From: Acanthopleura granulata
Taxonomy: Eukaryota; Mollusca; Polyplacophora; Chitonida; Chitonidae
Direction of reading: 5' to 3'
DNA length: 64,000 bases
NCBI GenBank assembly: GCA_016165875.1
Contig: JABBOT010000014.1
Coordinates: 3,511,022 to 3,575,021, forward strand
Shown: piece by piece, positions 52,001 through 63,110 of the stretch
Numbering within the stretch: position 1 is the first letter of the stretch
How the letters are laid out: every line of letters starts with the position of its first letter
Program-made: the position numbers and the translations under genes
The notes under the pieces: model-generated
Seen by the model: only the letters and a program-made list of their open reading frames with translations
The model's database searches: none
What the model was told of the DNA's origin: nothing

Positions 52001-55000
52001 AATCACTCAGTGAATCAGTCCATCGATCGATCAAGTATTTGACTCGACTCCTGTAAATGGGCGTGAACATAACACATCAATCAAGTCCTTTTTTGTGGGG
52101 GGTGGGGAGGAGTAAAAGAAGTCAGCAAAGCAACATTGCTGATTAAAGGCTTCATGGGAAGCTCAAAGCACAGCAGTCACAAAGCAAGCTCCTATACAAA
52201 ACTGACCGCAGCAGTAATCAGCGCTTGTTGTACCACATAGACGCCCCCTTACGACCTGATCCCCCGTTAAGTTTGAGTTGAAATAGTTGGGAGTTTTAAG
52301 CTCGATTCTCTACCCTCCCAATTTAAGATCATGTCTTTCAAATCTGTCATCTCAGATCTAATTACTGTGGCGGATGTAACGCGGAATATTTCGTCCAGAA
52401 TCAGAAAGTCAACTGTTCCGGTAAGTAGTCCCGGTTGTTCTTCTTCAGCACTAAACTGAAACGATTCTGCTTGCTGACAAAAATAAAACGATGATTTGGA
52501 GAAAGCCTTATAGGGCTCATTCAAAAAAAACAACTCTCGAATGTAGGAACATTCTGAAAGCTATTCTCAAATCCGCAGTTTGTAATACAGTGTTGAACTT
52601 GAAAAATCAATAATCGCATTTTTACTTTCTTGTCGTGCCGGGGAGAACAGTTGTCAGTTCCATCACAGTTTTGTAGGTAGAAAAATAAAGGGCTACAATT
52701 CATTTCTGGATTATACTGTGGTATGAATGTCATTTTGTCATTTGTGAGACTTTCTTGGACCCTAGTTCAGTGACGAATTCGTACACGGCCATCAACGTTG
52801 CCATTTTTGTCTGTAAATGATAATCATCATGAGAAAGCATTAGCAAGGAATTCGACCAAATGATTCCGGCAATCATATGCTTGCACTTCGCAAGACAGAT
52901 TTCACATGCAATTTTAACTGGCTAAATTAGAAGCATTTTCATTTTTGTCAAAAGTTTCACTTTTCAAGACTCACGCACTCACGCACTCACGCACGCACGA
53001 CCGAGCGAATGAGCAAGCGAGCGGGCGGACGGACGGGCGGACGGATATGAACTTTTCCAGACAATGACAATATTACACTCATACCGTGGTCACGACAGCA
53101 TTTGATTACGTTTGGCTTTTTTATGTGCAATTGGAATTTCACATAACTGATCTTTTACACAAGGAATTGTTTAATCAACATCAACAAGGTATGTGGAAGC
53201 TAGTCATGGCCGAGTGATTAAAGGATGACCAATTGCTTAGACTAACATTCGCTGAAGACCAGTGATCCTCGATCAATATTATTTGCACATCTGCAAGTCA
53301 CACGTGGGAATGTTCGGTAGAGAATTGACAAAACTCGGTGGTTTATTCCACCCATAAAACTGACTGACGTCGCAGAAGTAAAAATGTCAAAACAAGGTAT
53401 TGATGGAGCTTCGTATGGGTGAGGTTTTTCCATCTTGGTGTTTTAGTGTGCCACAGTAAGAAGCCAGTGTTAACGTGTATGAACGCTTGTATGTACGCCA
53501 AACCGGCCCCGGGTTACACATGTGTGTGAGTATATACATTTAACTATGTAATTAGTTAAAAGTAACTATCTACAGTTTTCTGTGTCATGAGTACTCAACC
53601 AACCTCTTAAGCAATCATGACAACCACCGAATATTCAAACCAGTCATTTACCCATCATTCATACAGACTTGTCATTCTTCCAAACCAGTCGTTCATCTAA
53701 ACCAGTTATATAACATAACCAGTCATTCATCTAAAGTAGTCATTCATCCAAACTAGTCACTCATCCAAACCAATCGTTCATCTAAACCAGTTATGTAACA
53801 TAACCAGTCATTGATCTAAACCACCCATTTAACCAAACCAGGTATTCATGCAAATAAGTAATTTATTTAAGACAGTCTGTCAAAACAGGTAGTCAAACCA
53901 GCCATTCAGTCATTCAGTCATTCCAAACAAGCACCAAAATTACTCAGCAAAAACATGCAGTCAGTGAATCAAATAGTCGAACGAGTCACTTGGTCAAATC
54001 AGTCATAAAGTCAAACGGAATTCAATGAACCGATCTAGCCACGTATGGTTTAAATCAAAAATGGGAAAAAGACATCCACCAATGACTTAATACTAATCAT
54101 GTTCTTGCCCTTTCTATTCCAATCCATACAACTCTACAACTGTCATCAGAACACTAATATTTTGTGGTTTCAGACCGGATTTCTGTGGTTCCAAGTGCTC
54201 TATGAAGTTTGTGAAATGTGAGTATATCTAACTGGAAAATTTATTATCATTCTATAGATATTGTCTTAAATAACAAGACGAATAACTTAATAATGCCTGC
54301 CAACTAGTAATTATGAGGTTTGGAATATAAACGGTCATGGTTTTATTTGTATTATACATAGCTGTTGAACGGGTCCCGGTGGGCAGACATAATTTTGATT
54401 GAAGTCCAAATTAAACCCCAACCCCAACTACACTCGAGTGGTTAACATTGACACAAACAGACACAGAGCATTGCCCCCGGGAAACAACTCAGGCAGCAAA
54501 CTTACAAACACACACATAACATTGTCCACGGGAAATAACTTGGGCAGCAAACTTACTCCTCGGGAGACTCTCGAGCGGATAAATAAAGGTATTGGTTCAC
54601 TTTTTACCAGACGTAACACAACCCCGACACACTCGGCTAACAAGACCCCCGGGAAACACTCGAGCGGGCCAAACACCCACACATTTGAAACAATAAACAC
54701 AGTTACCCTATCCCTGACGTAAAGCCCCACTTCTGCCCACCAGGACTCAGCCACAGGAATATGTCTATACAAAATTCACCAAAACTTAATATGTCAGAGT
54801 TTAGCCCTGGACAAAATTGTCAAAACCTCTCTTTAATGCTGATATGTATTTGTCGAACCCAATATCAGAAAGATGAGTTCCGCCATGACGGTACAACTCT
54901 ATACCAATATGACAAATGGAAGCATGTTTTATGACCCTACCTCCGCCCTTCAAAGCGCCAGAAGCACCGCATCGGTTAACCCGGTTACGGGCGTTCTCAA

Positions 55001-58000
55001 TAGCTAGGACTAATGCAGAGACTCGCCAAAACAGACGAGGAAGGGGGTCGGGCACATTTTGGCAATATTTCAGCCAAGTAGCTGATGATGTCCGTTTCGA
55101 TTTGCTGATGTACTAAGTCGTTTGAACCAAGTCGTATAAATAGTACGGCTGGTGGGGGCGTTGTTTCAGCCTTGCATCCACTATTGGCCTCAGTTCTTCC
55201 CATTTCATCCCTCGCTTACCTAACCATTTGATATTTAGCCCATACCTACCCATACCCATGCTCCGTCCCATAGGCTAACGGGAAGCTCTGCCAGCGAGGT
55301 GGAGCAGATAATTGAACACCCATATGTATGCTCTTATCAAAAAAGAATTTCCCGTCAAAAGTGGAAACAAACTGATCAAAATCCTCGGGCCATACCGGCT
55401 AGACGAAAAGAAGATTTGATGTTTGTTTTAGTTAGGAAAGACCCCCGTCCAAGTTTTTGTAACATTTCTATAGCTCTGTCAAATCTGGTATATGTTACCG
55501 CGCTCTCTTTTGGATAAGTAAAATCGCTGACAGAGGCGCCCTGTGGATATGAGAGGTGATGAATTAACCGGAATTCACCAGGTAATGTTCGAGTACTAAG
55601 CCAAGCGGTGAAATACGAAGCGTAGACAACGGCTTGTAAGTAAATGGACCAGCTACTTAACCGAGGTTTTTTTCTTTCTGAAATTTTTCTCTATCTATAT
55701 CTGGGTTGGCATTTACAGATGGTAAATTTCTGGCCTCAGAAGCACAGCGACTGCTATAATATTTAAAAGGAAACCCAAAAGAAAACATATCTATGGCTAC
55801 TCTTTTATTAGGGTAATTTTACAATAATTCTACTAACTTCCCCACCTTTCCTAATTGGAGAATTTTCTCGCGCCAGGATTTGGTTCGCCTGATTTTGGTC
55901 TAAAGGGTCGAAAATTGGAGATACTGGGGCACATGAACTAGCATTTAGTGTGCGCAGTGTGCGCTCCAAAACATTTTGATCAAAAGTGTGGATATTAACA
56001 GTTATTTCATGTACAGTTCCCAGTAGTAAATGTATTGCAAATTTTGGGGGCACTGGAATTAATTCCGAAGGACACCTTTTGTTGACCTAGAGATAGAGAT
56101 GCCTGCGTTCGCTGTCGTGTTCAAAACAATAAAAGCCACACCTCAGAATTAATTTTACCCCATGATGTCTTAGGGTGGAGTGACTGGCTCACAGGGAACT
56201 GCTAGTCATTGGCCACGAAAATGCTGGTAGAGACAATAAATGCCTCTGCTAGCTAATCTGTCTCCAACTTCTTTTGGTTGAGCTTCTAACTGCCCCATGC
56301 TTGACAAAAATATTGGAGTGCTAAGCTCAGCACTCCTTTAAACACACCGACAGATTTACATACTCATTCCTCCAGATTTTTTCCTAAAGGGAAAGCAGTA
56401 CATGACAGTCTGTCCTTCTGTTCAACAGAAAACCTGATCTCGTGTACTCATCGTGTTACTGGCATTAAGGCTATTATTAGAAAAAAGGATTAAACCGGCT
56501 GTATGTAGACGAGAGAGTTATTGGAAAATTTTCGGAAACACCCACCAAATTGCCGCTGATAGCAACAGTACCACAAACAGTCGTACCGGTAAGCGTATCT
56601 TCACATGTAGTTGCGCTTACCGGTAAATTCAAACACTCACCCGAGTTTCCTATGGTCACTTCTAGCCTTACAGACGGTGGAGCTTGCCCCGACTGGCCAG
56701 TTGCCTGAGCTGACAACCTTTCTAACTGTCCTCGACACACTCTCTATCTGCACAACACTCTTGGGAGCTGTAGCCTTCCGTTTCCGTTTCGCCCGCAACA
56801 GGGCCGACATGGCCATGGCAGCACAAACTGAAGAAAAACAAAAGACAAAACAACAGCAATGTAGACAAAAACACACACAAAGACAAAACAGTTTCGAAAA
56901 TAATGTCTACTAATAAAGTAAATTATCGATAGACTGGAACCGGATGGATGATGTCTTGAAGGATATTTCACAATAAACCTGCGAGCATATTAGAAAAAAG
57001 TGTCTGTTCCCTGGACAGTAAGATGATGGAGAGGCTAGGATACAGCTAAAGTGACCACTCCTCCACATGCAGTGATAATTCAGAACTTTTACTGCTGGTC
57101 AAGGGAGATAATCAGTTCCCACAACTCAAAAGGGGTAATTAGTCCTCACGCAAAGGCAGATGATGTAAATACCTATACCATTATGGGCGAACGTCCAGTT
57201 CAACGGATGTAATTAGTCCTCACGCAAAAGTGGGGGGGGGGGGGAAACTAGATACCTACAACATCTTAGCCCCAACTCAACCTGGACAATACAGAATAAA
57301 TGTGTCTATCGTTAATGGATAGACAATATTGTCTCATAGGCGTATAATTTTGTTTTTCTGGCGGACAAGGTACATACAACTGTTTGACCACACGAACCTT
57401 CTCGTATCTGAGTGAGAACACTAAAGCGCCTCTTCCTTTTCATTGTTCATTTAAATTTCTATAAATCTGTCTTATTTCAACATGCTATGCAATTGTCGGG
57501 ATTTGTCTCTGTATAAACGTACATTGTATAATAGTATTTATTGGATTTATTATGACACACTGCAGGGAAGACGTATCGGAATAAAGACAATTTATTTTGT
57601 GAGTGCTTGGCTATATGGTGCATTCAACTTATATCTGCAGTTATTTTCGTCAGATAAAAAATTTGCCTGTCATTGTAGTGTGTAAAGATGGAAGTCGACC
57701 GGTTCAATGCTTTTACGAGCCATGCGCACTGGCGCTTTGTCCAGAAGGTCGAACATGCGTGTAAGTACTTTCACAATGACATTTTCATTGTCTCATTTTC
57801 CGATCTGTTTTGGACTCTAACCACTCTAACAAAGCTAATGTGTTCCCAAGTGTGGTCAGTTCCCCCAGTTCCTCACTTCGTCACTCGCGCATGTCTCCAG
57901 TCAGCAGTGCACCATCAGTATTTAATGCATTTGGTTGTTGCAAGGGGGACAACAAAATGCGAGCTAAAGTAAAACCACAGGTGTGACCAGGCTACATGGA

Positions 58001-58542
58001 TCTTTTGTCAATGTTTCCAAACAGGAGTATATGAATTGTAATGGTGATAAATCCTGGGAACACCTATACCCCTCTCCTCTTGTACCTACAGTAGCCTCAC
58101 TCCTCCACACCTCTACTCCGTCTCCCTCCATCGCCTTATTTTGCGTCATATTGGCATTTGCCATTGAAAATGTTTAAACACATTTCATTCTCTTTCTGCG
58201 ATACATTTTATTCTTTTTCTATGCTACATTTTTTTTCTAAGCTGCAATTTCCATCTTGAGCTTATAGGTCTACTTACAATGTCAAAACCCTCATAGGTTT
58301 TTTTACCAACAGCCTTGTTTGGCGGAATTATTCGTGGTGCGCTGTATATTTGATTTTTATGAGTAATATATACATCCTTCATATTAAAATCAGTTCTGTG
58401 GCCGCTGCGATAGCGGTGTAGCTCAAACAGAACTAAGGATCTGACTTTAGTCAGATTGTATATATATCAGCTTTCCTGTATTTACAGGTCAAATTATTGC
58501 GGGGGATGTAATGCTGCGTGTGTGCCTAGTCCAATCGGATAA
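45917..58542 (+). CDS. Small membrane-anchored or secreted eight-cysteine protein, five exons
   Basis: I do not recognise a named gene. Five exons with GT/AG borders and matching phases (87, 61, 21, 82 and 55 nt) give about 101 aa. Residues 1-21 are hydrophilic (MSKPPGHSRGIPDGTPFQRC); 22-49 are strongly hydrophobic (SLLSQLLVLVLITMTSLLGI and onward), either a signal anchor or an unusual signal peptide. Residues 57-101 form a compact module with Cys at 58, 67, 72, 77, 83, 88, 91 and 95, reading CKDGSRPVQCFYEPC, CPEGRTC, VSNYCGGCNAAC. The CKDGxxPVxC...YCGGCNA pattern resembles short cysteine modules I recall from secreted lophotrochozoan proteins; that recall is unverified. Function unknown. The even Cys count suits disulfides outside the cell. 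AATAAA lies 44 nt past the stop. Extra alternative exons in the long introns cannot be excluded. Confidence 0.82.
46815..46910 (+). repeat. Short repeat with (cattcatt)n tail
   Basis: 'cgatatggctgtaatattgc', 'cgatgtggtgttaagccata', then (attc)n. I associate this tail with gastropod/bivalve short repeats (from memory). Confidence 0.6.
48050..48235 (+). repeat. SINE-like repeat, second family, 3' part
   Basis: 'cgtgcactcaccctgccaca', 'acactgtatatatgcaca', 'aacattgttaagtacgacg', tail 'cactcactcactc'. Same family as 2537-2798, with a better preserved tail. Confidence 0.8.
48718..48826 (+). repeat. SINE family 1, 3' fragment
   Basis: Follows a C-run (48706-48720): 'tacccggtttcctgctggg', 'ccgccgccatatgagtaaaa', 'ttgagtactgcataaaac', (aaat)n. 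Confidence 0.85.
49712..50042 (-). repeat. Two minus-strand SINE family 1 copies in tandem
   Basis: Copy 1 at 49712-49838 lacks its tail; copy 2 at 49852-50042 starts with 'tttatttatatatgtgatcgg', has 'atttcacttatacgacggcg' and ends 'gctggacttgaatcgccgtg' without its head. One SINE seems to have inserted next to another. Confidence 0.87.
50088..50148 (+). CDS. Cysteine-rich gene exon 2 (membrane segment)
   Basis: Acceptor gttcacag, donor gtatgt. Encodes VLITMTSLLGITFSILICIG plus one base: an uninterrupted transmembrane-like stretch. Phase 0 in, phase 1 out. It starts only ~45 bp after a SINE ends. Confidence 0.82.
50941..50961 (+). CDS. Cysteine-rich gene exon 3, 21 nt micro-exon
   Basis: Acceptor acgcttgcag, donor gtaagt (perfect). 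Completes Gly50, then SLGVEK and one base of Met57. Phase 1 on both sides, so skipping it would keep the frame and remove seven residues between membrane segment and cysteine module. Confidence 0.75.
52966..53046. repeat. Simple repeats, (cacgcact)n then (gcggacgg)n
   Basis: 'actcacgcactcacgcactc' grading into 'gagcgggcggacggacgggc'. Microsatellite in intron 3 of the cysteine-rich gene. Confidence 0.9.
53630..54020 (+). repeat. Degenerate tandem repeat, ~20-36 bp
   Basis: About fifteen loose copies of 'aaaccagtcattcatctaaa' and shortened forms ('gtcattcatc', 'aaccagt'). Copies diverge strongly toward the right. Confidence 0.8.
54804..55290 (-). pseudogene. SGNH-hydrolase-like remnant of a retroelement
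   Basis: On the minus strand, fragments in different frames line up with the SGNH/GDSL-type hydrolase that I recall as part of some tyrosine-recombinase retroelements: YGLNIKWLGKRGMKW (~55250), LFIRLGSNDLV (~55105-55140), LPRLFWRV and AIENARNRVNR (~54980-55050), and GGTHLSDIGFDKYI near 54845-54885, which holds the His and Asp expected near the C terminus. The frame changes at least twice, so it is broken. Stop at 54801-54803. Confidence 0.72.
55300..55515 (-). pseudogene. Reverse-transcriptase fragment (DIRS/Ngaro-like)
   Basis: Minus strand: RFDRAIEMLQKLGRGSF then LTKTNIKSSFRL (55401-55436), an RT motif A in which the catalytic Asp reads Asn, followed in another frame by WPEDFDQFVSTFDGKFFFDK and HMG. 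The order RT then SGNH hydrolase on one strand fits a tyrosine-recombinase retroelement. Sequence between the RT palm and the hydrolase is missing, so a large internal deletion is likely. No recombinase domain was found. Confidence 0.68.
57679..57760 (+). CDS. Cysteine-rich gene exon 4
   Basis: Acceptor cattgtag, donor gtaagt. Completes Met57, then CKDGSRPVQCFYEPC and CPEGRTC plus two bases of Val84. Another frame of the same bases starts with ATG and looks like a short ORF, but only this frame joins to the neighbours and places six cysteines. Confidence 0.88.
58488..58542 (+). CDS. Cysteine-rich gene exon 5 and stop
   Basis: Acceptor tatttacag. Completes Val84, then SNYCGGCNAACVPSPIG and TAA (58540-58542). 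The YCGGC motif in phase with the previous exon is the strongest evidence for the model. Confidence 0.88.
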
Positions 58543-58586
58543 ACACATTAAAGGTATCACCTGGGTCCCGACAGAATTCATCGTGC

Positions 58587-58592
58587 AATAAA
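58587..58592 (+). promoter_or_regulatory. Polyadenylation signal AATAAA, cysteine-rich gene
   Basis: First AATAAA downstream, 44 nt past the stop codon. Confidence 0.65.
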
Positions 58593-58756
58593 ACAACCCC
58601 AAAAACCCATGCAAGTGATTCCATTAGATTGTTTTTTGTTCATCTCCTACCTCCTAGAGATATAAGAAAACATGTATCTTATGAGGATATCATGCATATC
58701 AAGTTGTTCCGTTAAAGTTTCAAGCTCCAATCTTGTTTTGCTTACTCTGTGTAATG

Positions 58757-58850
58757 CAATTCGAGACTGCAGGTATTCGGGCACTTGCGATTTTACTCGC
58801 GACTACAAGCTTTACACGCAGACATGGCGGTGAAAATATTAACAGAAGTT
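58757..58850. repeat. Dispersed repeat related to 16782-16860
   Basis: 'attcgagactgc', 'attcgggcacttgcgatttt', 'actcgcgactaca' match the left part of the element in TERT intron 12. Confidence 0.55.
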
Positions 58851-59214
58851 GACAGAGAATCCGGGTTCACGATTTGTTTGATTCAATTTACTGTCGCTCC
58901 CCATGTTATTTTTCCGGTTGTCGTCCGTTTGTGACTGGTGCAGGCGTGAGTGCAGTGAGCGCATGTGTGCGGACTCTAGTATTGCTGGCACATGTTACAC
59001 ACACGGGGAATGCAGATATACGTCCCAGAGTTACCTCACCTTAGTCTCACTTCAGTGCATTCTCTGAGTAATGCACAGATCAGTATTTATCCTAACGCAT
59101 CCTATGCCCATCGCGGAATTTAACTCACGTCTCTTCCGTATGACGTGAACAATAGGCGATAAACCTAACACACCTATAGTGACGTCTAGCTTTTGACGAA
59201 AACAGCACAACAGA

Positions 59215-59775
59215 AAATAATGAATGCAACGCTAGCTCTGAATGGATATCACAGAACATTGTATGGTTGACATTAAAACATCACGCACACATATAGATAA
59301 GGCCAGCTCTGTTCAGATATCACAGAGCAATGGATAATATTAAAACACAACGCACATATAGATAAGGCTCGCTCTGTACGGATATCACAGGGCAGTGGAC
59401 AATATTAAAACACAACGATCATATCTACAAGTCTACCGCTGTACGGATATCACAGAGCAATGGATAATATTAAAACACAACGCACATATAGATAAGGCCA
59501 GCTCTGTACGGATATCACAGAGCAGTGAACAATATTAAAACACAACGCACGTATAGACAAAGCAAGCTCTGTATATGGACAACGTAGTACAGTGGACAAA
59601 AAACGTAACAGACATAAATAACGCTCGCTGTAAATGGACGCCGTAGAGCAGTATAGGATAAACGTAACATATATTGATAAGGTTAGTTCTGACATCGCAA
59701 AGTAACAAACAATAAACTAAACCCACCTTTAGAGAATGTTAGCTTTATTCTGACACCGTTAAGCAGTAGACAATA
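59215..59775. repeat. ~65 bp tandem array, about 8-9 units
   Basis: 'gctctgtacggatatcacag' + 'agcaatggataatattaaaa' + 'cacaacgcacatatagataa' repeats at 65 bp (for example 59376, 59441, 59506). Units at 59580-59775 are clearly more diverged, with the middle of the array most alike. Confidence 0.93.
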
Positions 59776-60196
59776 AACGCAGCACACAAATGCAAGAATA
59801 AACATAGCGTTTACGAAACCCTTCGTGAGTCTTCATTTGAACTTTTGTGTTAAAGCTTTGTCGAGTGTTCGGAACGTGCGCATTAACCCCATGTGGTGTT
59901 GTGTGTCTAATCCTTACAAGGTTTTTGTCTGCGGCACAACTTGGCTTGCATCTTACTCAATGAAACTGGACGACAATCGACTGGGGAGTCTAGTACGTAG
60001 GAGATTAGAAAACCTCCCTGGTTAAACAGTCTGTCTGATATAAATGAAACGCGGATTTAGGTGCGTGTAGTGTAAGGCTGATATCGTGTCACAAAGCTTT
60101 GTTAACAACGTGTCATTAGAGGACTTGTCAAACGCTTTTCTGTTTCAGATTTCTATACGGTCTAATCGGTTGCCCTAACCAGAGATTCATGGATTG

Positions 60197-60262
60197 ATTG
60201 ATTTATTTATTTCATAGGAATTTTACGCCGTACCCAATAATATTTCACTTATACGACCGAAG
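60197..60262 (-). repeat. SINE family 1, 3' fragment, minus strand
   Basis: 'gatttatttatttcatagg', 'aattttacgccgtacccaat', 'atttcacttatacgaccg', then it breaks off into the 65 bp repeat unit. Confidence 0.82.
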
Positions 60263-60345
60263 GTTTCCTTATATCACAGAGCAGTGAACAATATTAAAAC
60301 ACCACGCATATATATACATAAGACTCACTCTGTACGGATTCACAG
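60262..60345. repeat. Isolated copy of the 65 bp unit
   Basis: 'ttatatcacagagcagtgaa', 'caatattaaaacaccacgca', 'ctcactctgtacgg': one more unit ~490 bp beyond the main array, directly abutting a SINE tail fragment at 60197-60262. Confidence 0.85.
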
Positions 60346-61408
60346 AATTCCTGTTACCTTCATGGAAATCCCATGACCTTGGATCAGTGAATCAGCCACG
60401 AAGCGAATGTTAAATCCATAACTCACGATGGACGCTGTCAAACGCTTGTGTTAGCTTATGTTCCCCGCAGAGGTTCAAGGAGAGATCTAACATTGCTGAT
60501 GTTGTGAAGACGATGTAATATCCAAGCTGTCAAATTTACAGCCTTCTGATTTCTCTGTTGATTAATGTACAACTGCAAGGCAAGCATTTCGAAATTCCTT
60601 GTCATGGAAATATCAGCCGGGTATCGTGAAGAAAGAAAAGAAACGAAACCGTGACTTTGGCGTTTCTGACCTCTATATGCTGAGGGAATGACCTGATCTA
60701 GACAATACAGTAAAGGAAGGCAATGACTTTGGTGCTCAGCATCTTAGCCAGTTGTCGACATTTATTTGAAGGAAAAACTGAAAGAAAGCAATGTTTTCGC
60801 TTTTTGAACAGTTTATGTTTTTTTTTTATTTGCGTATTTTCCAGTTATGAGCCTAAAAGGGCAGTCCTGTTTTTTAGCCCGGGAAACCGGAGTGCCATGA
60901 ACATTCCGTCATCCATTGTCAATACCTGACAAACCGCCCTATTTAAAGCCGTGACCGAAGAAAAGTCTTTATTATGAACACATCATCGTCATGTTATATT
61001 GGATAAAAATGACAGAATTCCACGAGGTTTAGTGCATACACTGTTACATACACAGCACGACCATGAGCAAATGTGTCTTCGTAATTGTAACACGATGGAG
61101 TTTAGCAGAGTTTAGTCAAACACGGACAATTCAGTCTGCCGAGTCAGATGAAGGCTGGTCGAATGCAATGACATTCAATATGCTGAGCTACCATAGTTAC
61201 GCAAAACGCTTTCATAAATCAAGCCTGCATTTGTACCATATCGCAGTGAAGGTACTCGGCCTCAAAGGCCATGAATATATCTGCTGATATCGTTCACAGC
61301 GCACAAGCAAATTAATATTTAAACTACTACATGTACTTTGTGTTATCGGTGTGTGAAGTCCCGCGCCGTCTAGATAATGCCTTACGAGGGTTATTTATTA
61401 ATGATCCT

Positions 61409-61595
61409 GGGGGCCTCCGTGGCTCAGTCGGTTAGCGCGCTATCGCAGCACAATGACCCGAAGCCTCCCACCAATGCGGTCGCTGTGAGTTTTTCCTCCC
61501 ACTGTAACGCTGGCCGCCGTCGTATAAGTGAAATGTTCTTGAGTACGGCGTAAAACACCAATCAAATAAATAAATAAATAAGTAAATAAATAAAT
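61409..61595 (+). repeat. SINE family 1, well preserved, internally deleted
   Basis: Head 'gggggcctccgtggctcagt' 'cggttagcgcgctatcgcag' with tRNA-like A-box, then from 'ggtcgctgtgagttttt' straight to 'cctcccactgtaacgctgg' (middle third missing), 'ttgagtacggcgtaaaac', (aaat)n tail. Close to consensus, so probably young. Confidence 0.93.
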
Positions 61596-62963
61596 ATTAA
61601 TGGTCCTCTGGTGTTGGCAACATTTGTCTTTCTTATCTCAACCTCCAGACATTCAGTAATACATTTGCTAATAGCACAACATAGGCAGGCATATTTCGAC
61701 CACCAAACAAGAAATGTATATGCCCGGCTGTTGTTTGGAGAGGTTATTAGTCGGTTACCTTATTATGTTAATATTCGCGGTTATAGATGACAGAGTACAA
61801 CCATTATGCGACAGCATATAGTTCCTCGGGTTGAAGGAACCCGTTTGTTGGTTGTGATTTTTGTTTGTTTGTTTGTTTTTCTTCTGGGAAAAGAGGGGGT
61901 ATTTGTTCATATCTTTCTTTATTTATTCGTTTGGTTATCAGTTTATTTATTCACTGATGGATTGATTGATTTGACACACAGACACACCTGTAGACCAGCC
62001 CAGCCGGCCACGACTTATGGCATAGGATATACCTGTATATTCCAGCTTCCACATTCCTTATTACCATGACAACAAAGTTTAGCGCAATGTTTTGCTAAGG
62101 TGACCTAAGCATGGTCGTTTGGTGAAATTTATGAGGGGGGCACTATTCGTATCCTTTTCCAATTATTTTAAACTTAAATTTATTGATGTTTAACGTCGGC
62201 CTCAGGAAAACTTTACCACATACATGACCCCACCCAAGCCTCACTCACCCCCGCACACTGCCAGCTATAGACAAACTGTATTCCGCCTTAGTGGTATCTC
62301 TGATTTAGGCTTGCAAAGCTACCCTTGTCCTAGGTTATCTGTGTCTCAGCGGACTGTCTGGCCATTCCCCGATAAAATGTGTGCTATGCACGAACTGCGC
62401 AAGGAGGCTCAAGAAAAAAAACCCCAAAACAAAACATTTTAGTGATTTCTGAACAGCTTACTGGTACATTGGTTTTTGTGTGTATGCTTGTTTTGTGCAT
62501 TTAAGAGAAGAAATCCGTTTGAGCGCAACTGGGGAGACCCCTTTAGACCTTACTAACGTAACGCGCTTACTTTTTTCTGAATATTTCAACGGCTCTGTTA
62601 CAAGACTGTCAGCTGGGGTGCGGGATTGAGGGTTACGTGTCGCGTGACATGGTGAGATTTGGCGAGAATATCCCCATTTTTCCTTTTATAATAATAAAGT
62701 TCCATCTTTAAGCAACAGAAATTTATGCATGTCGCACTTCCTGTCTTGCGCTTCGTGATGAGATTGCCATCGAGCGTATGTCCGATGTCTTCGACATACA
62801 TTTTTTTTATGAAGCAGGATTATAAATATGTCAACCCTGGGAGCGTATTCTTATTAGAGGAAGATATCGTTGTAACATTACCAAGATAACAATGAAAACA
62901 AAGATAGAAGATATGTTTTTAGGTAATAATGTCCGTTTGCCAGTAAAGGCCAGCATGCAAATT

Positions 62964-63110
62964 TTATTTATTTATTTATTTATTTATTTATTTTGTATTT
63001 GATTGGTGTCTTACGCCGCACTCGAGAATATTTGACTGATAATATTTCACATTACGGTGGGAGGAAGCCGGCAAAATCCCTGAGAAACCCACGGCCATCT
63101 GCAGGTTTGC
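62964..63110 (-). repeat. SINE family 1, 3' part, minus strand
   Basis: (tttat)n, 'gattggtgtcttacgccgc', 'acggtgggaggaagccggc', truncated after 'ctgcaggtttgc'. Confidence 0.87.

Larger units (their letters stand above)
54365..57250 (-). mobile_element. Decayed retroelement, possible extent
   Basis: Contains the two remnants above. At the left, 'ggtgggcaga' (54379-54388) and 'tctgcccacc' (54731-54740) form an inverted pair ~340 bp apart, and a block 'gggaaa.aact..ggcagcaaacttac' is repeated (54479, 54529). At the right, 'taattagtcctcacgcaaa' is repeated (57137 and 57211). A stretch at 56640-56830 minus could be the start of an ORF1 (basic, KRKRKATAPK) but I cannot prove it. Boundaries are guesses. 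It lies in intron 3 of the cysteine-rich gene. Confidence 0.45.

Noticed and set aside
51771..52070. Minus-strand ORF of 99 codons
   Set aside because: No family recognised; ends in a poly-Lys run from a T-tract and looks like repeat-derived sequence.
52267..52533. Minus-strand ORF of 88 codons with a globular look
   Set aside because: No homology recognised and no splice partner found; may be a transposon shard.
54174..54217. Exon-like piece with good acceptor and donor (TGFLWFQVLYEVCE in one frame)
   Set aside because: 44 nt; inserting it in the cysteine-rich gene gives a stop in the required phase. Could be a poison or unrelated exon but cannot be supported.
54399..54772. ORFs of 107 and 114 codons on opposite strands
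   Set aside because: Antisense pair over a repeated, low-complexity block at the edge of the decayed retroelement; no domain.
56637..56876. Minus-strand basic ORF (KRKRKATAPK) as retroelement ORF1
   Set aside because: Position fits, but no motif confirms it; mentioned only within the element.
57688..57972. ORF starting MEVDRFNAF
   Set aside because: Shadow frame of cysteine-rich exon 4; runs on past the splice donor into the intron.
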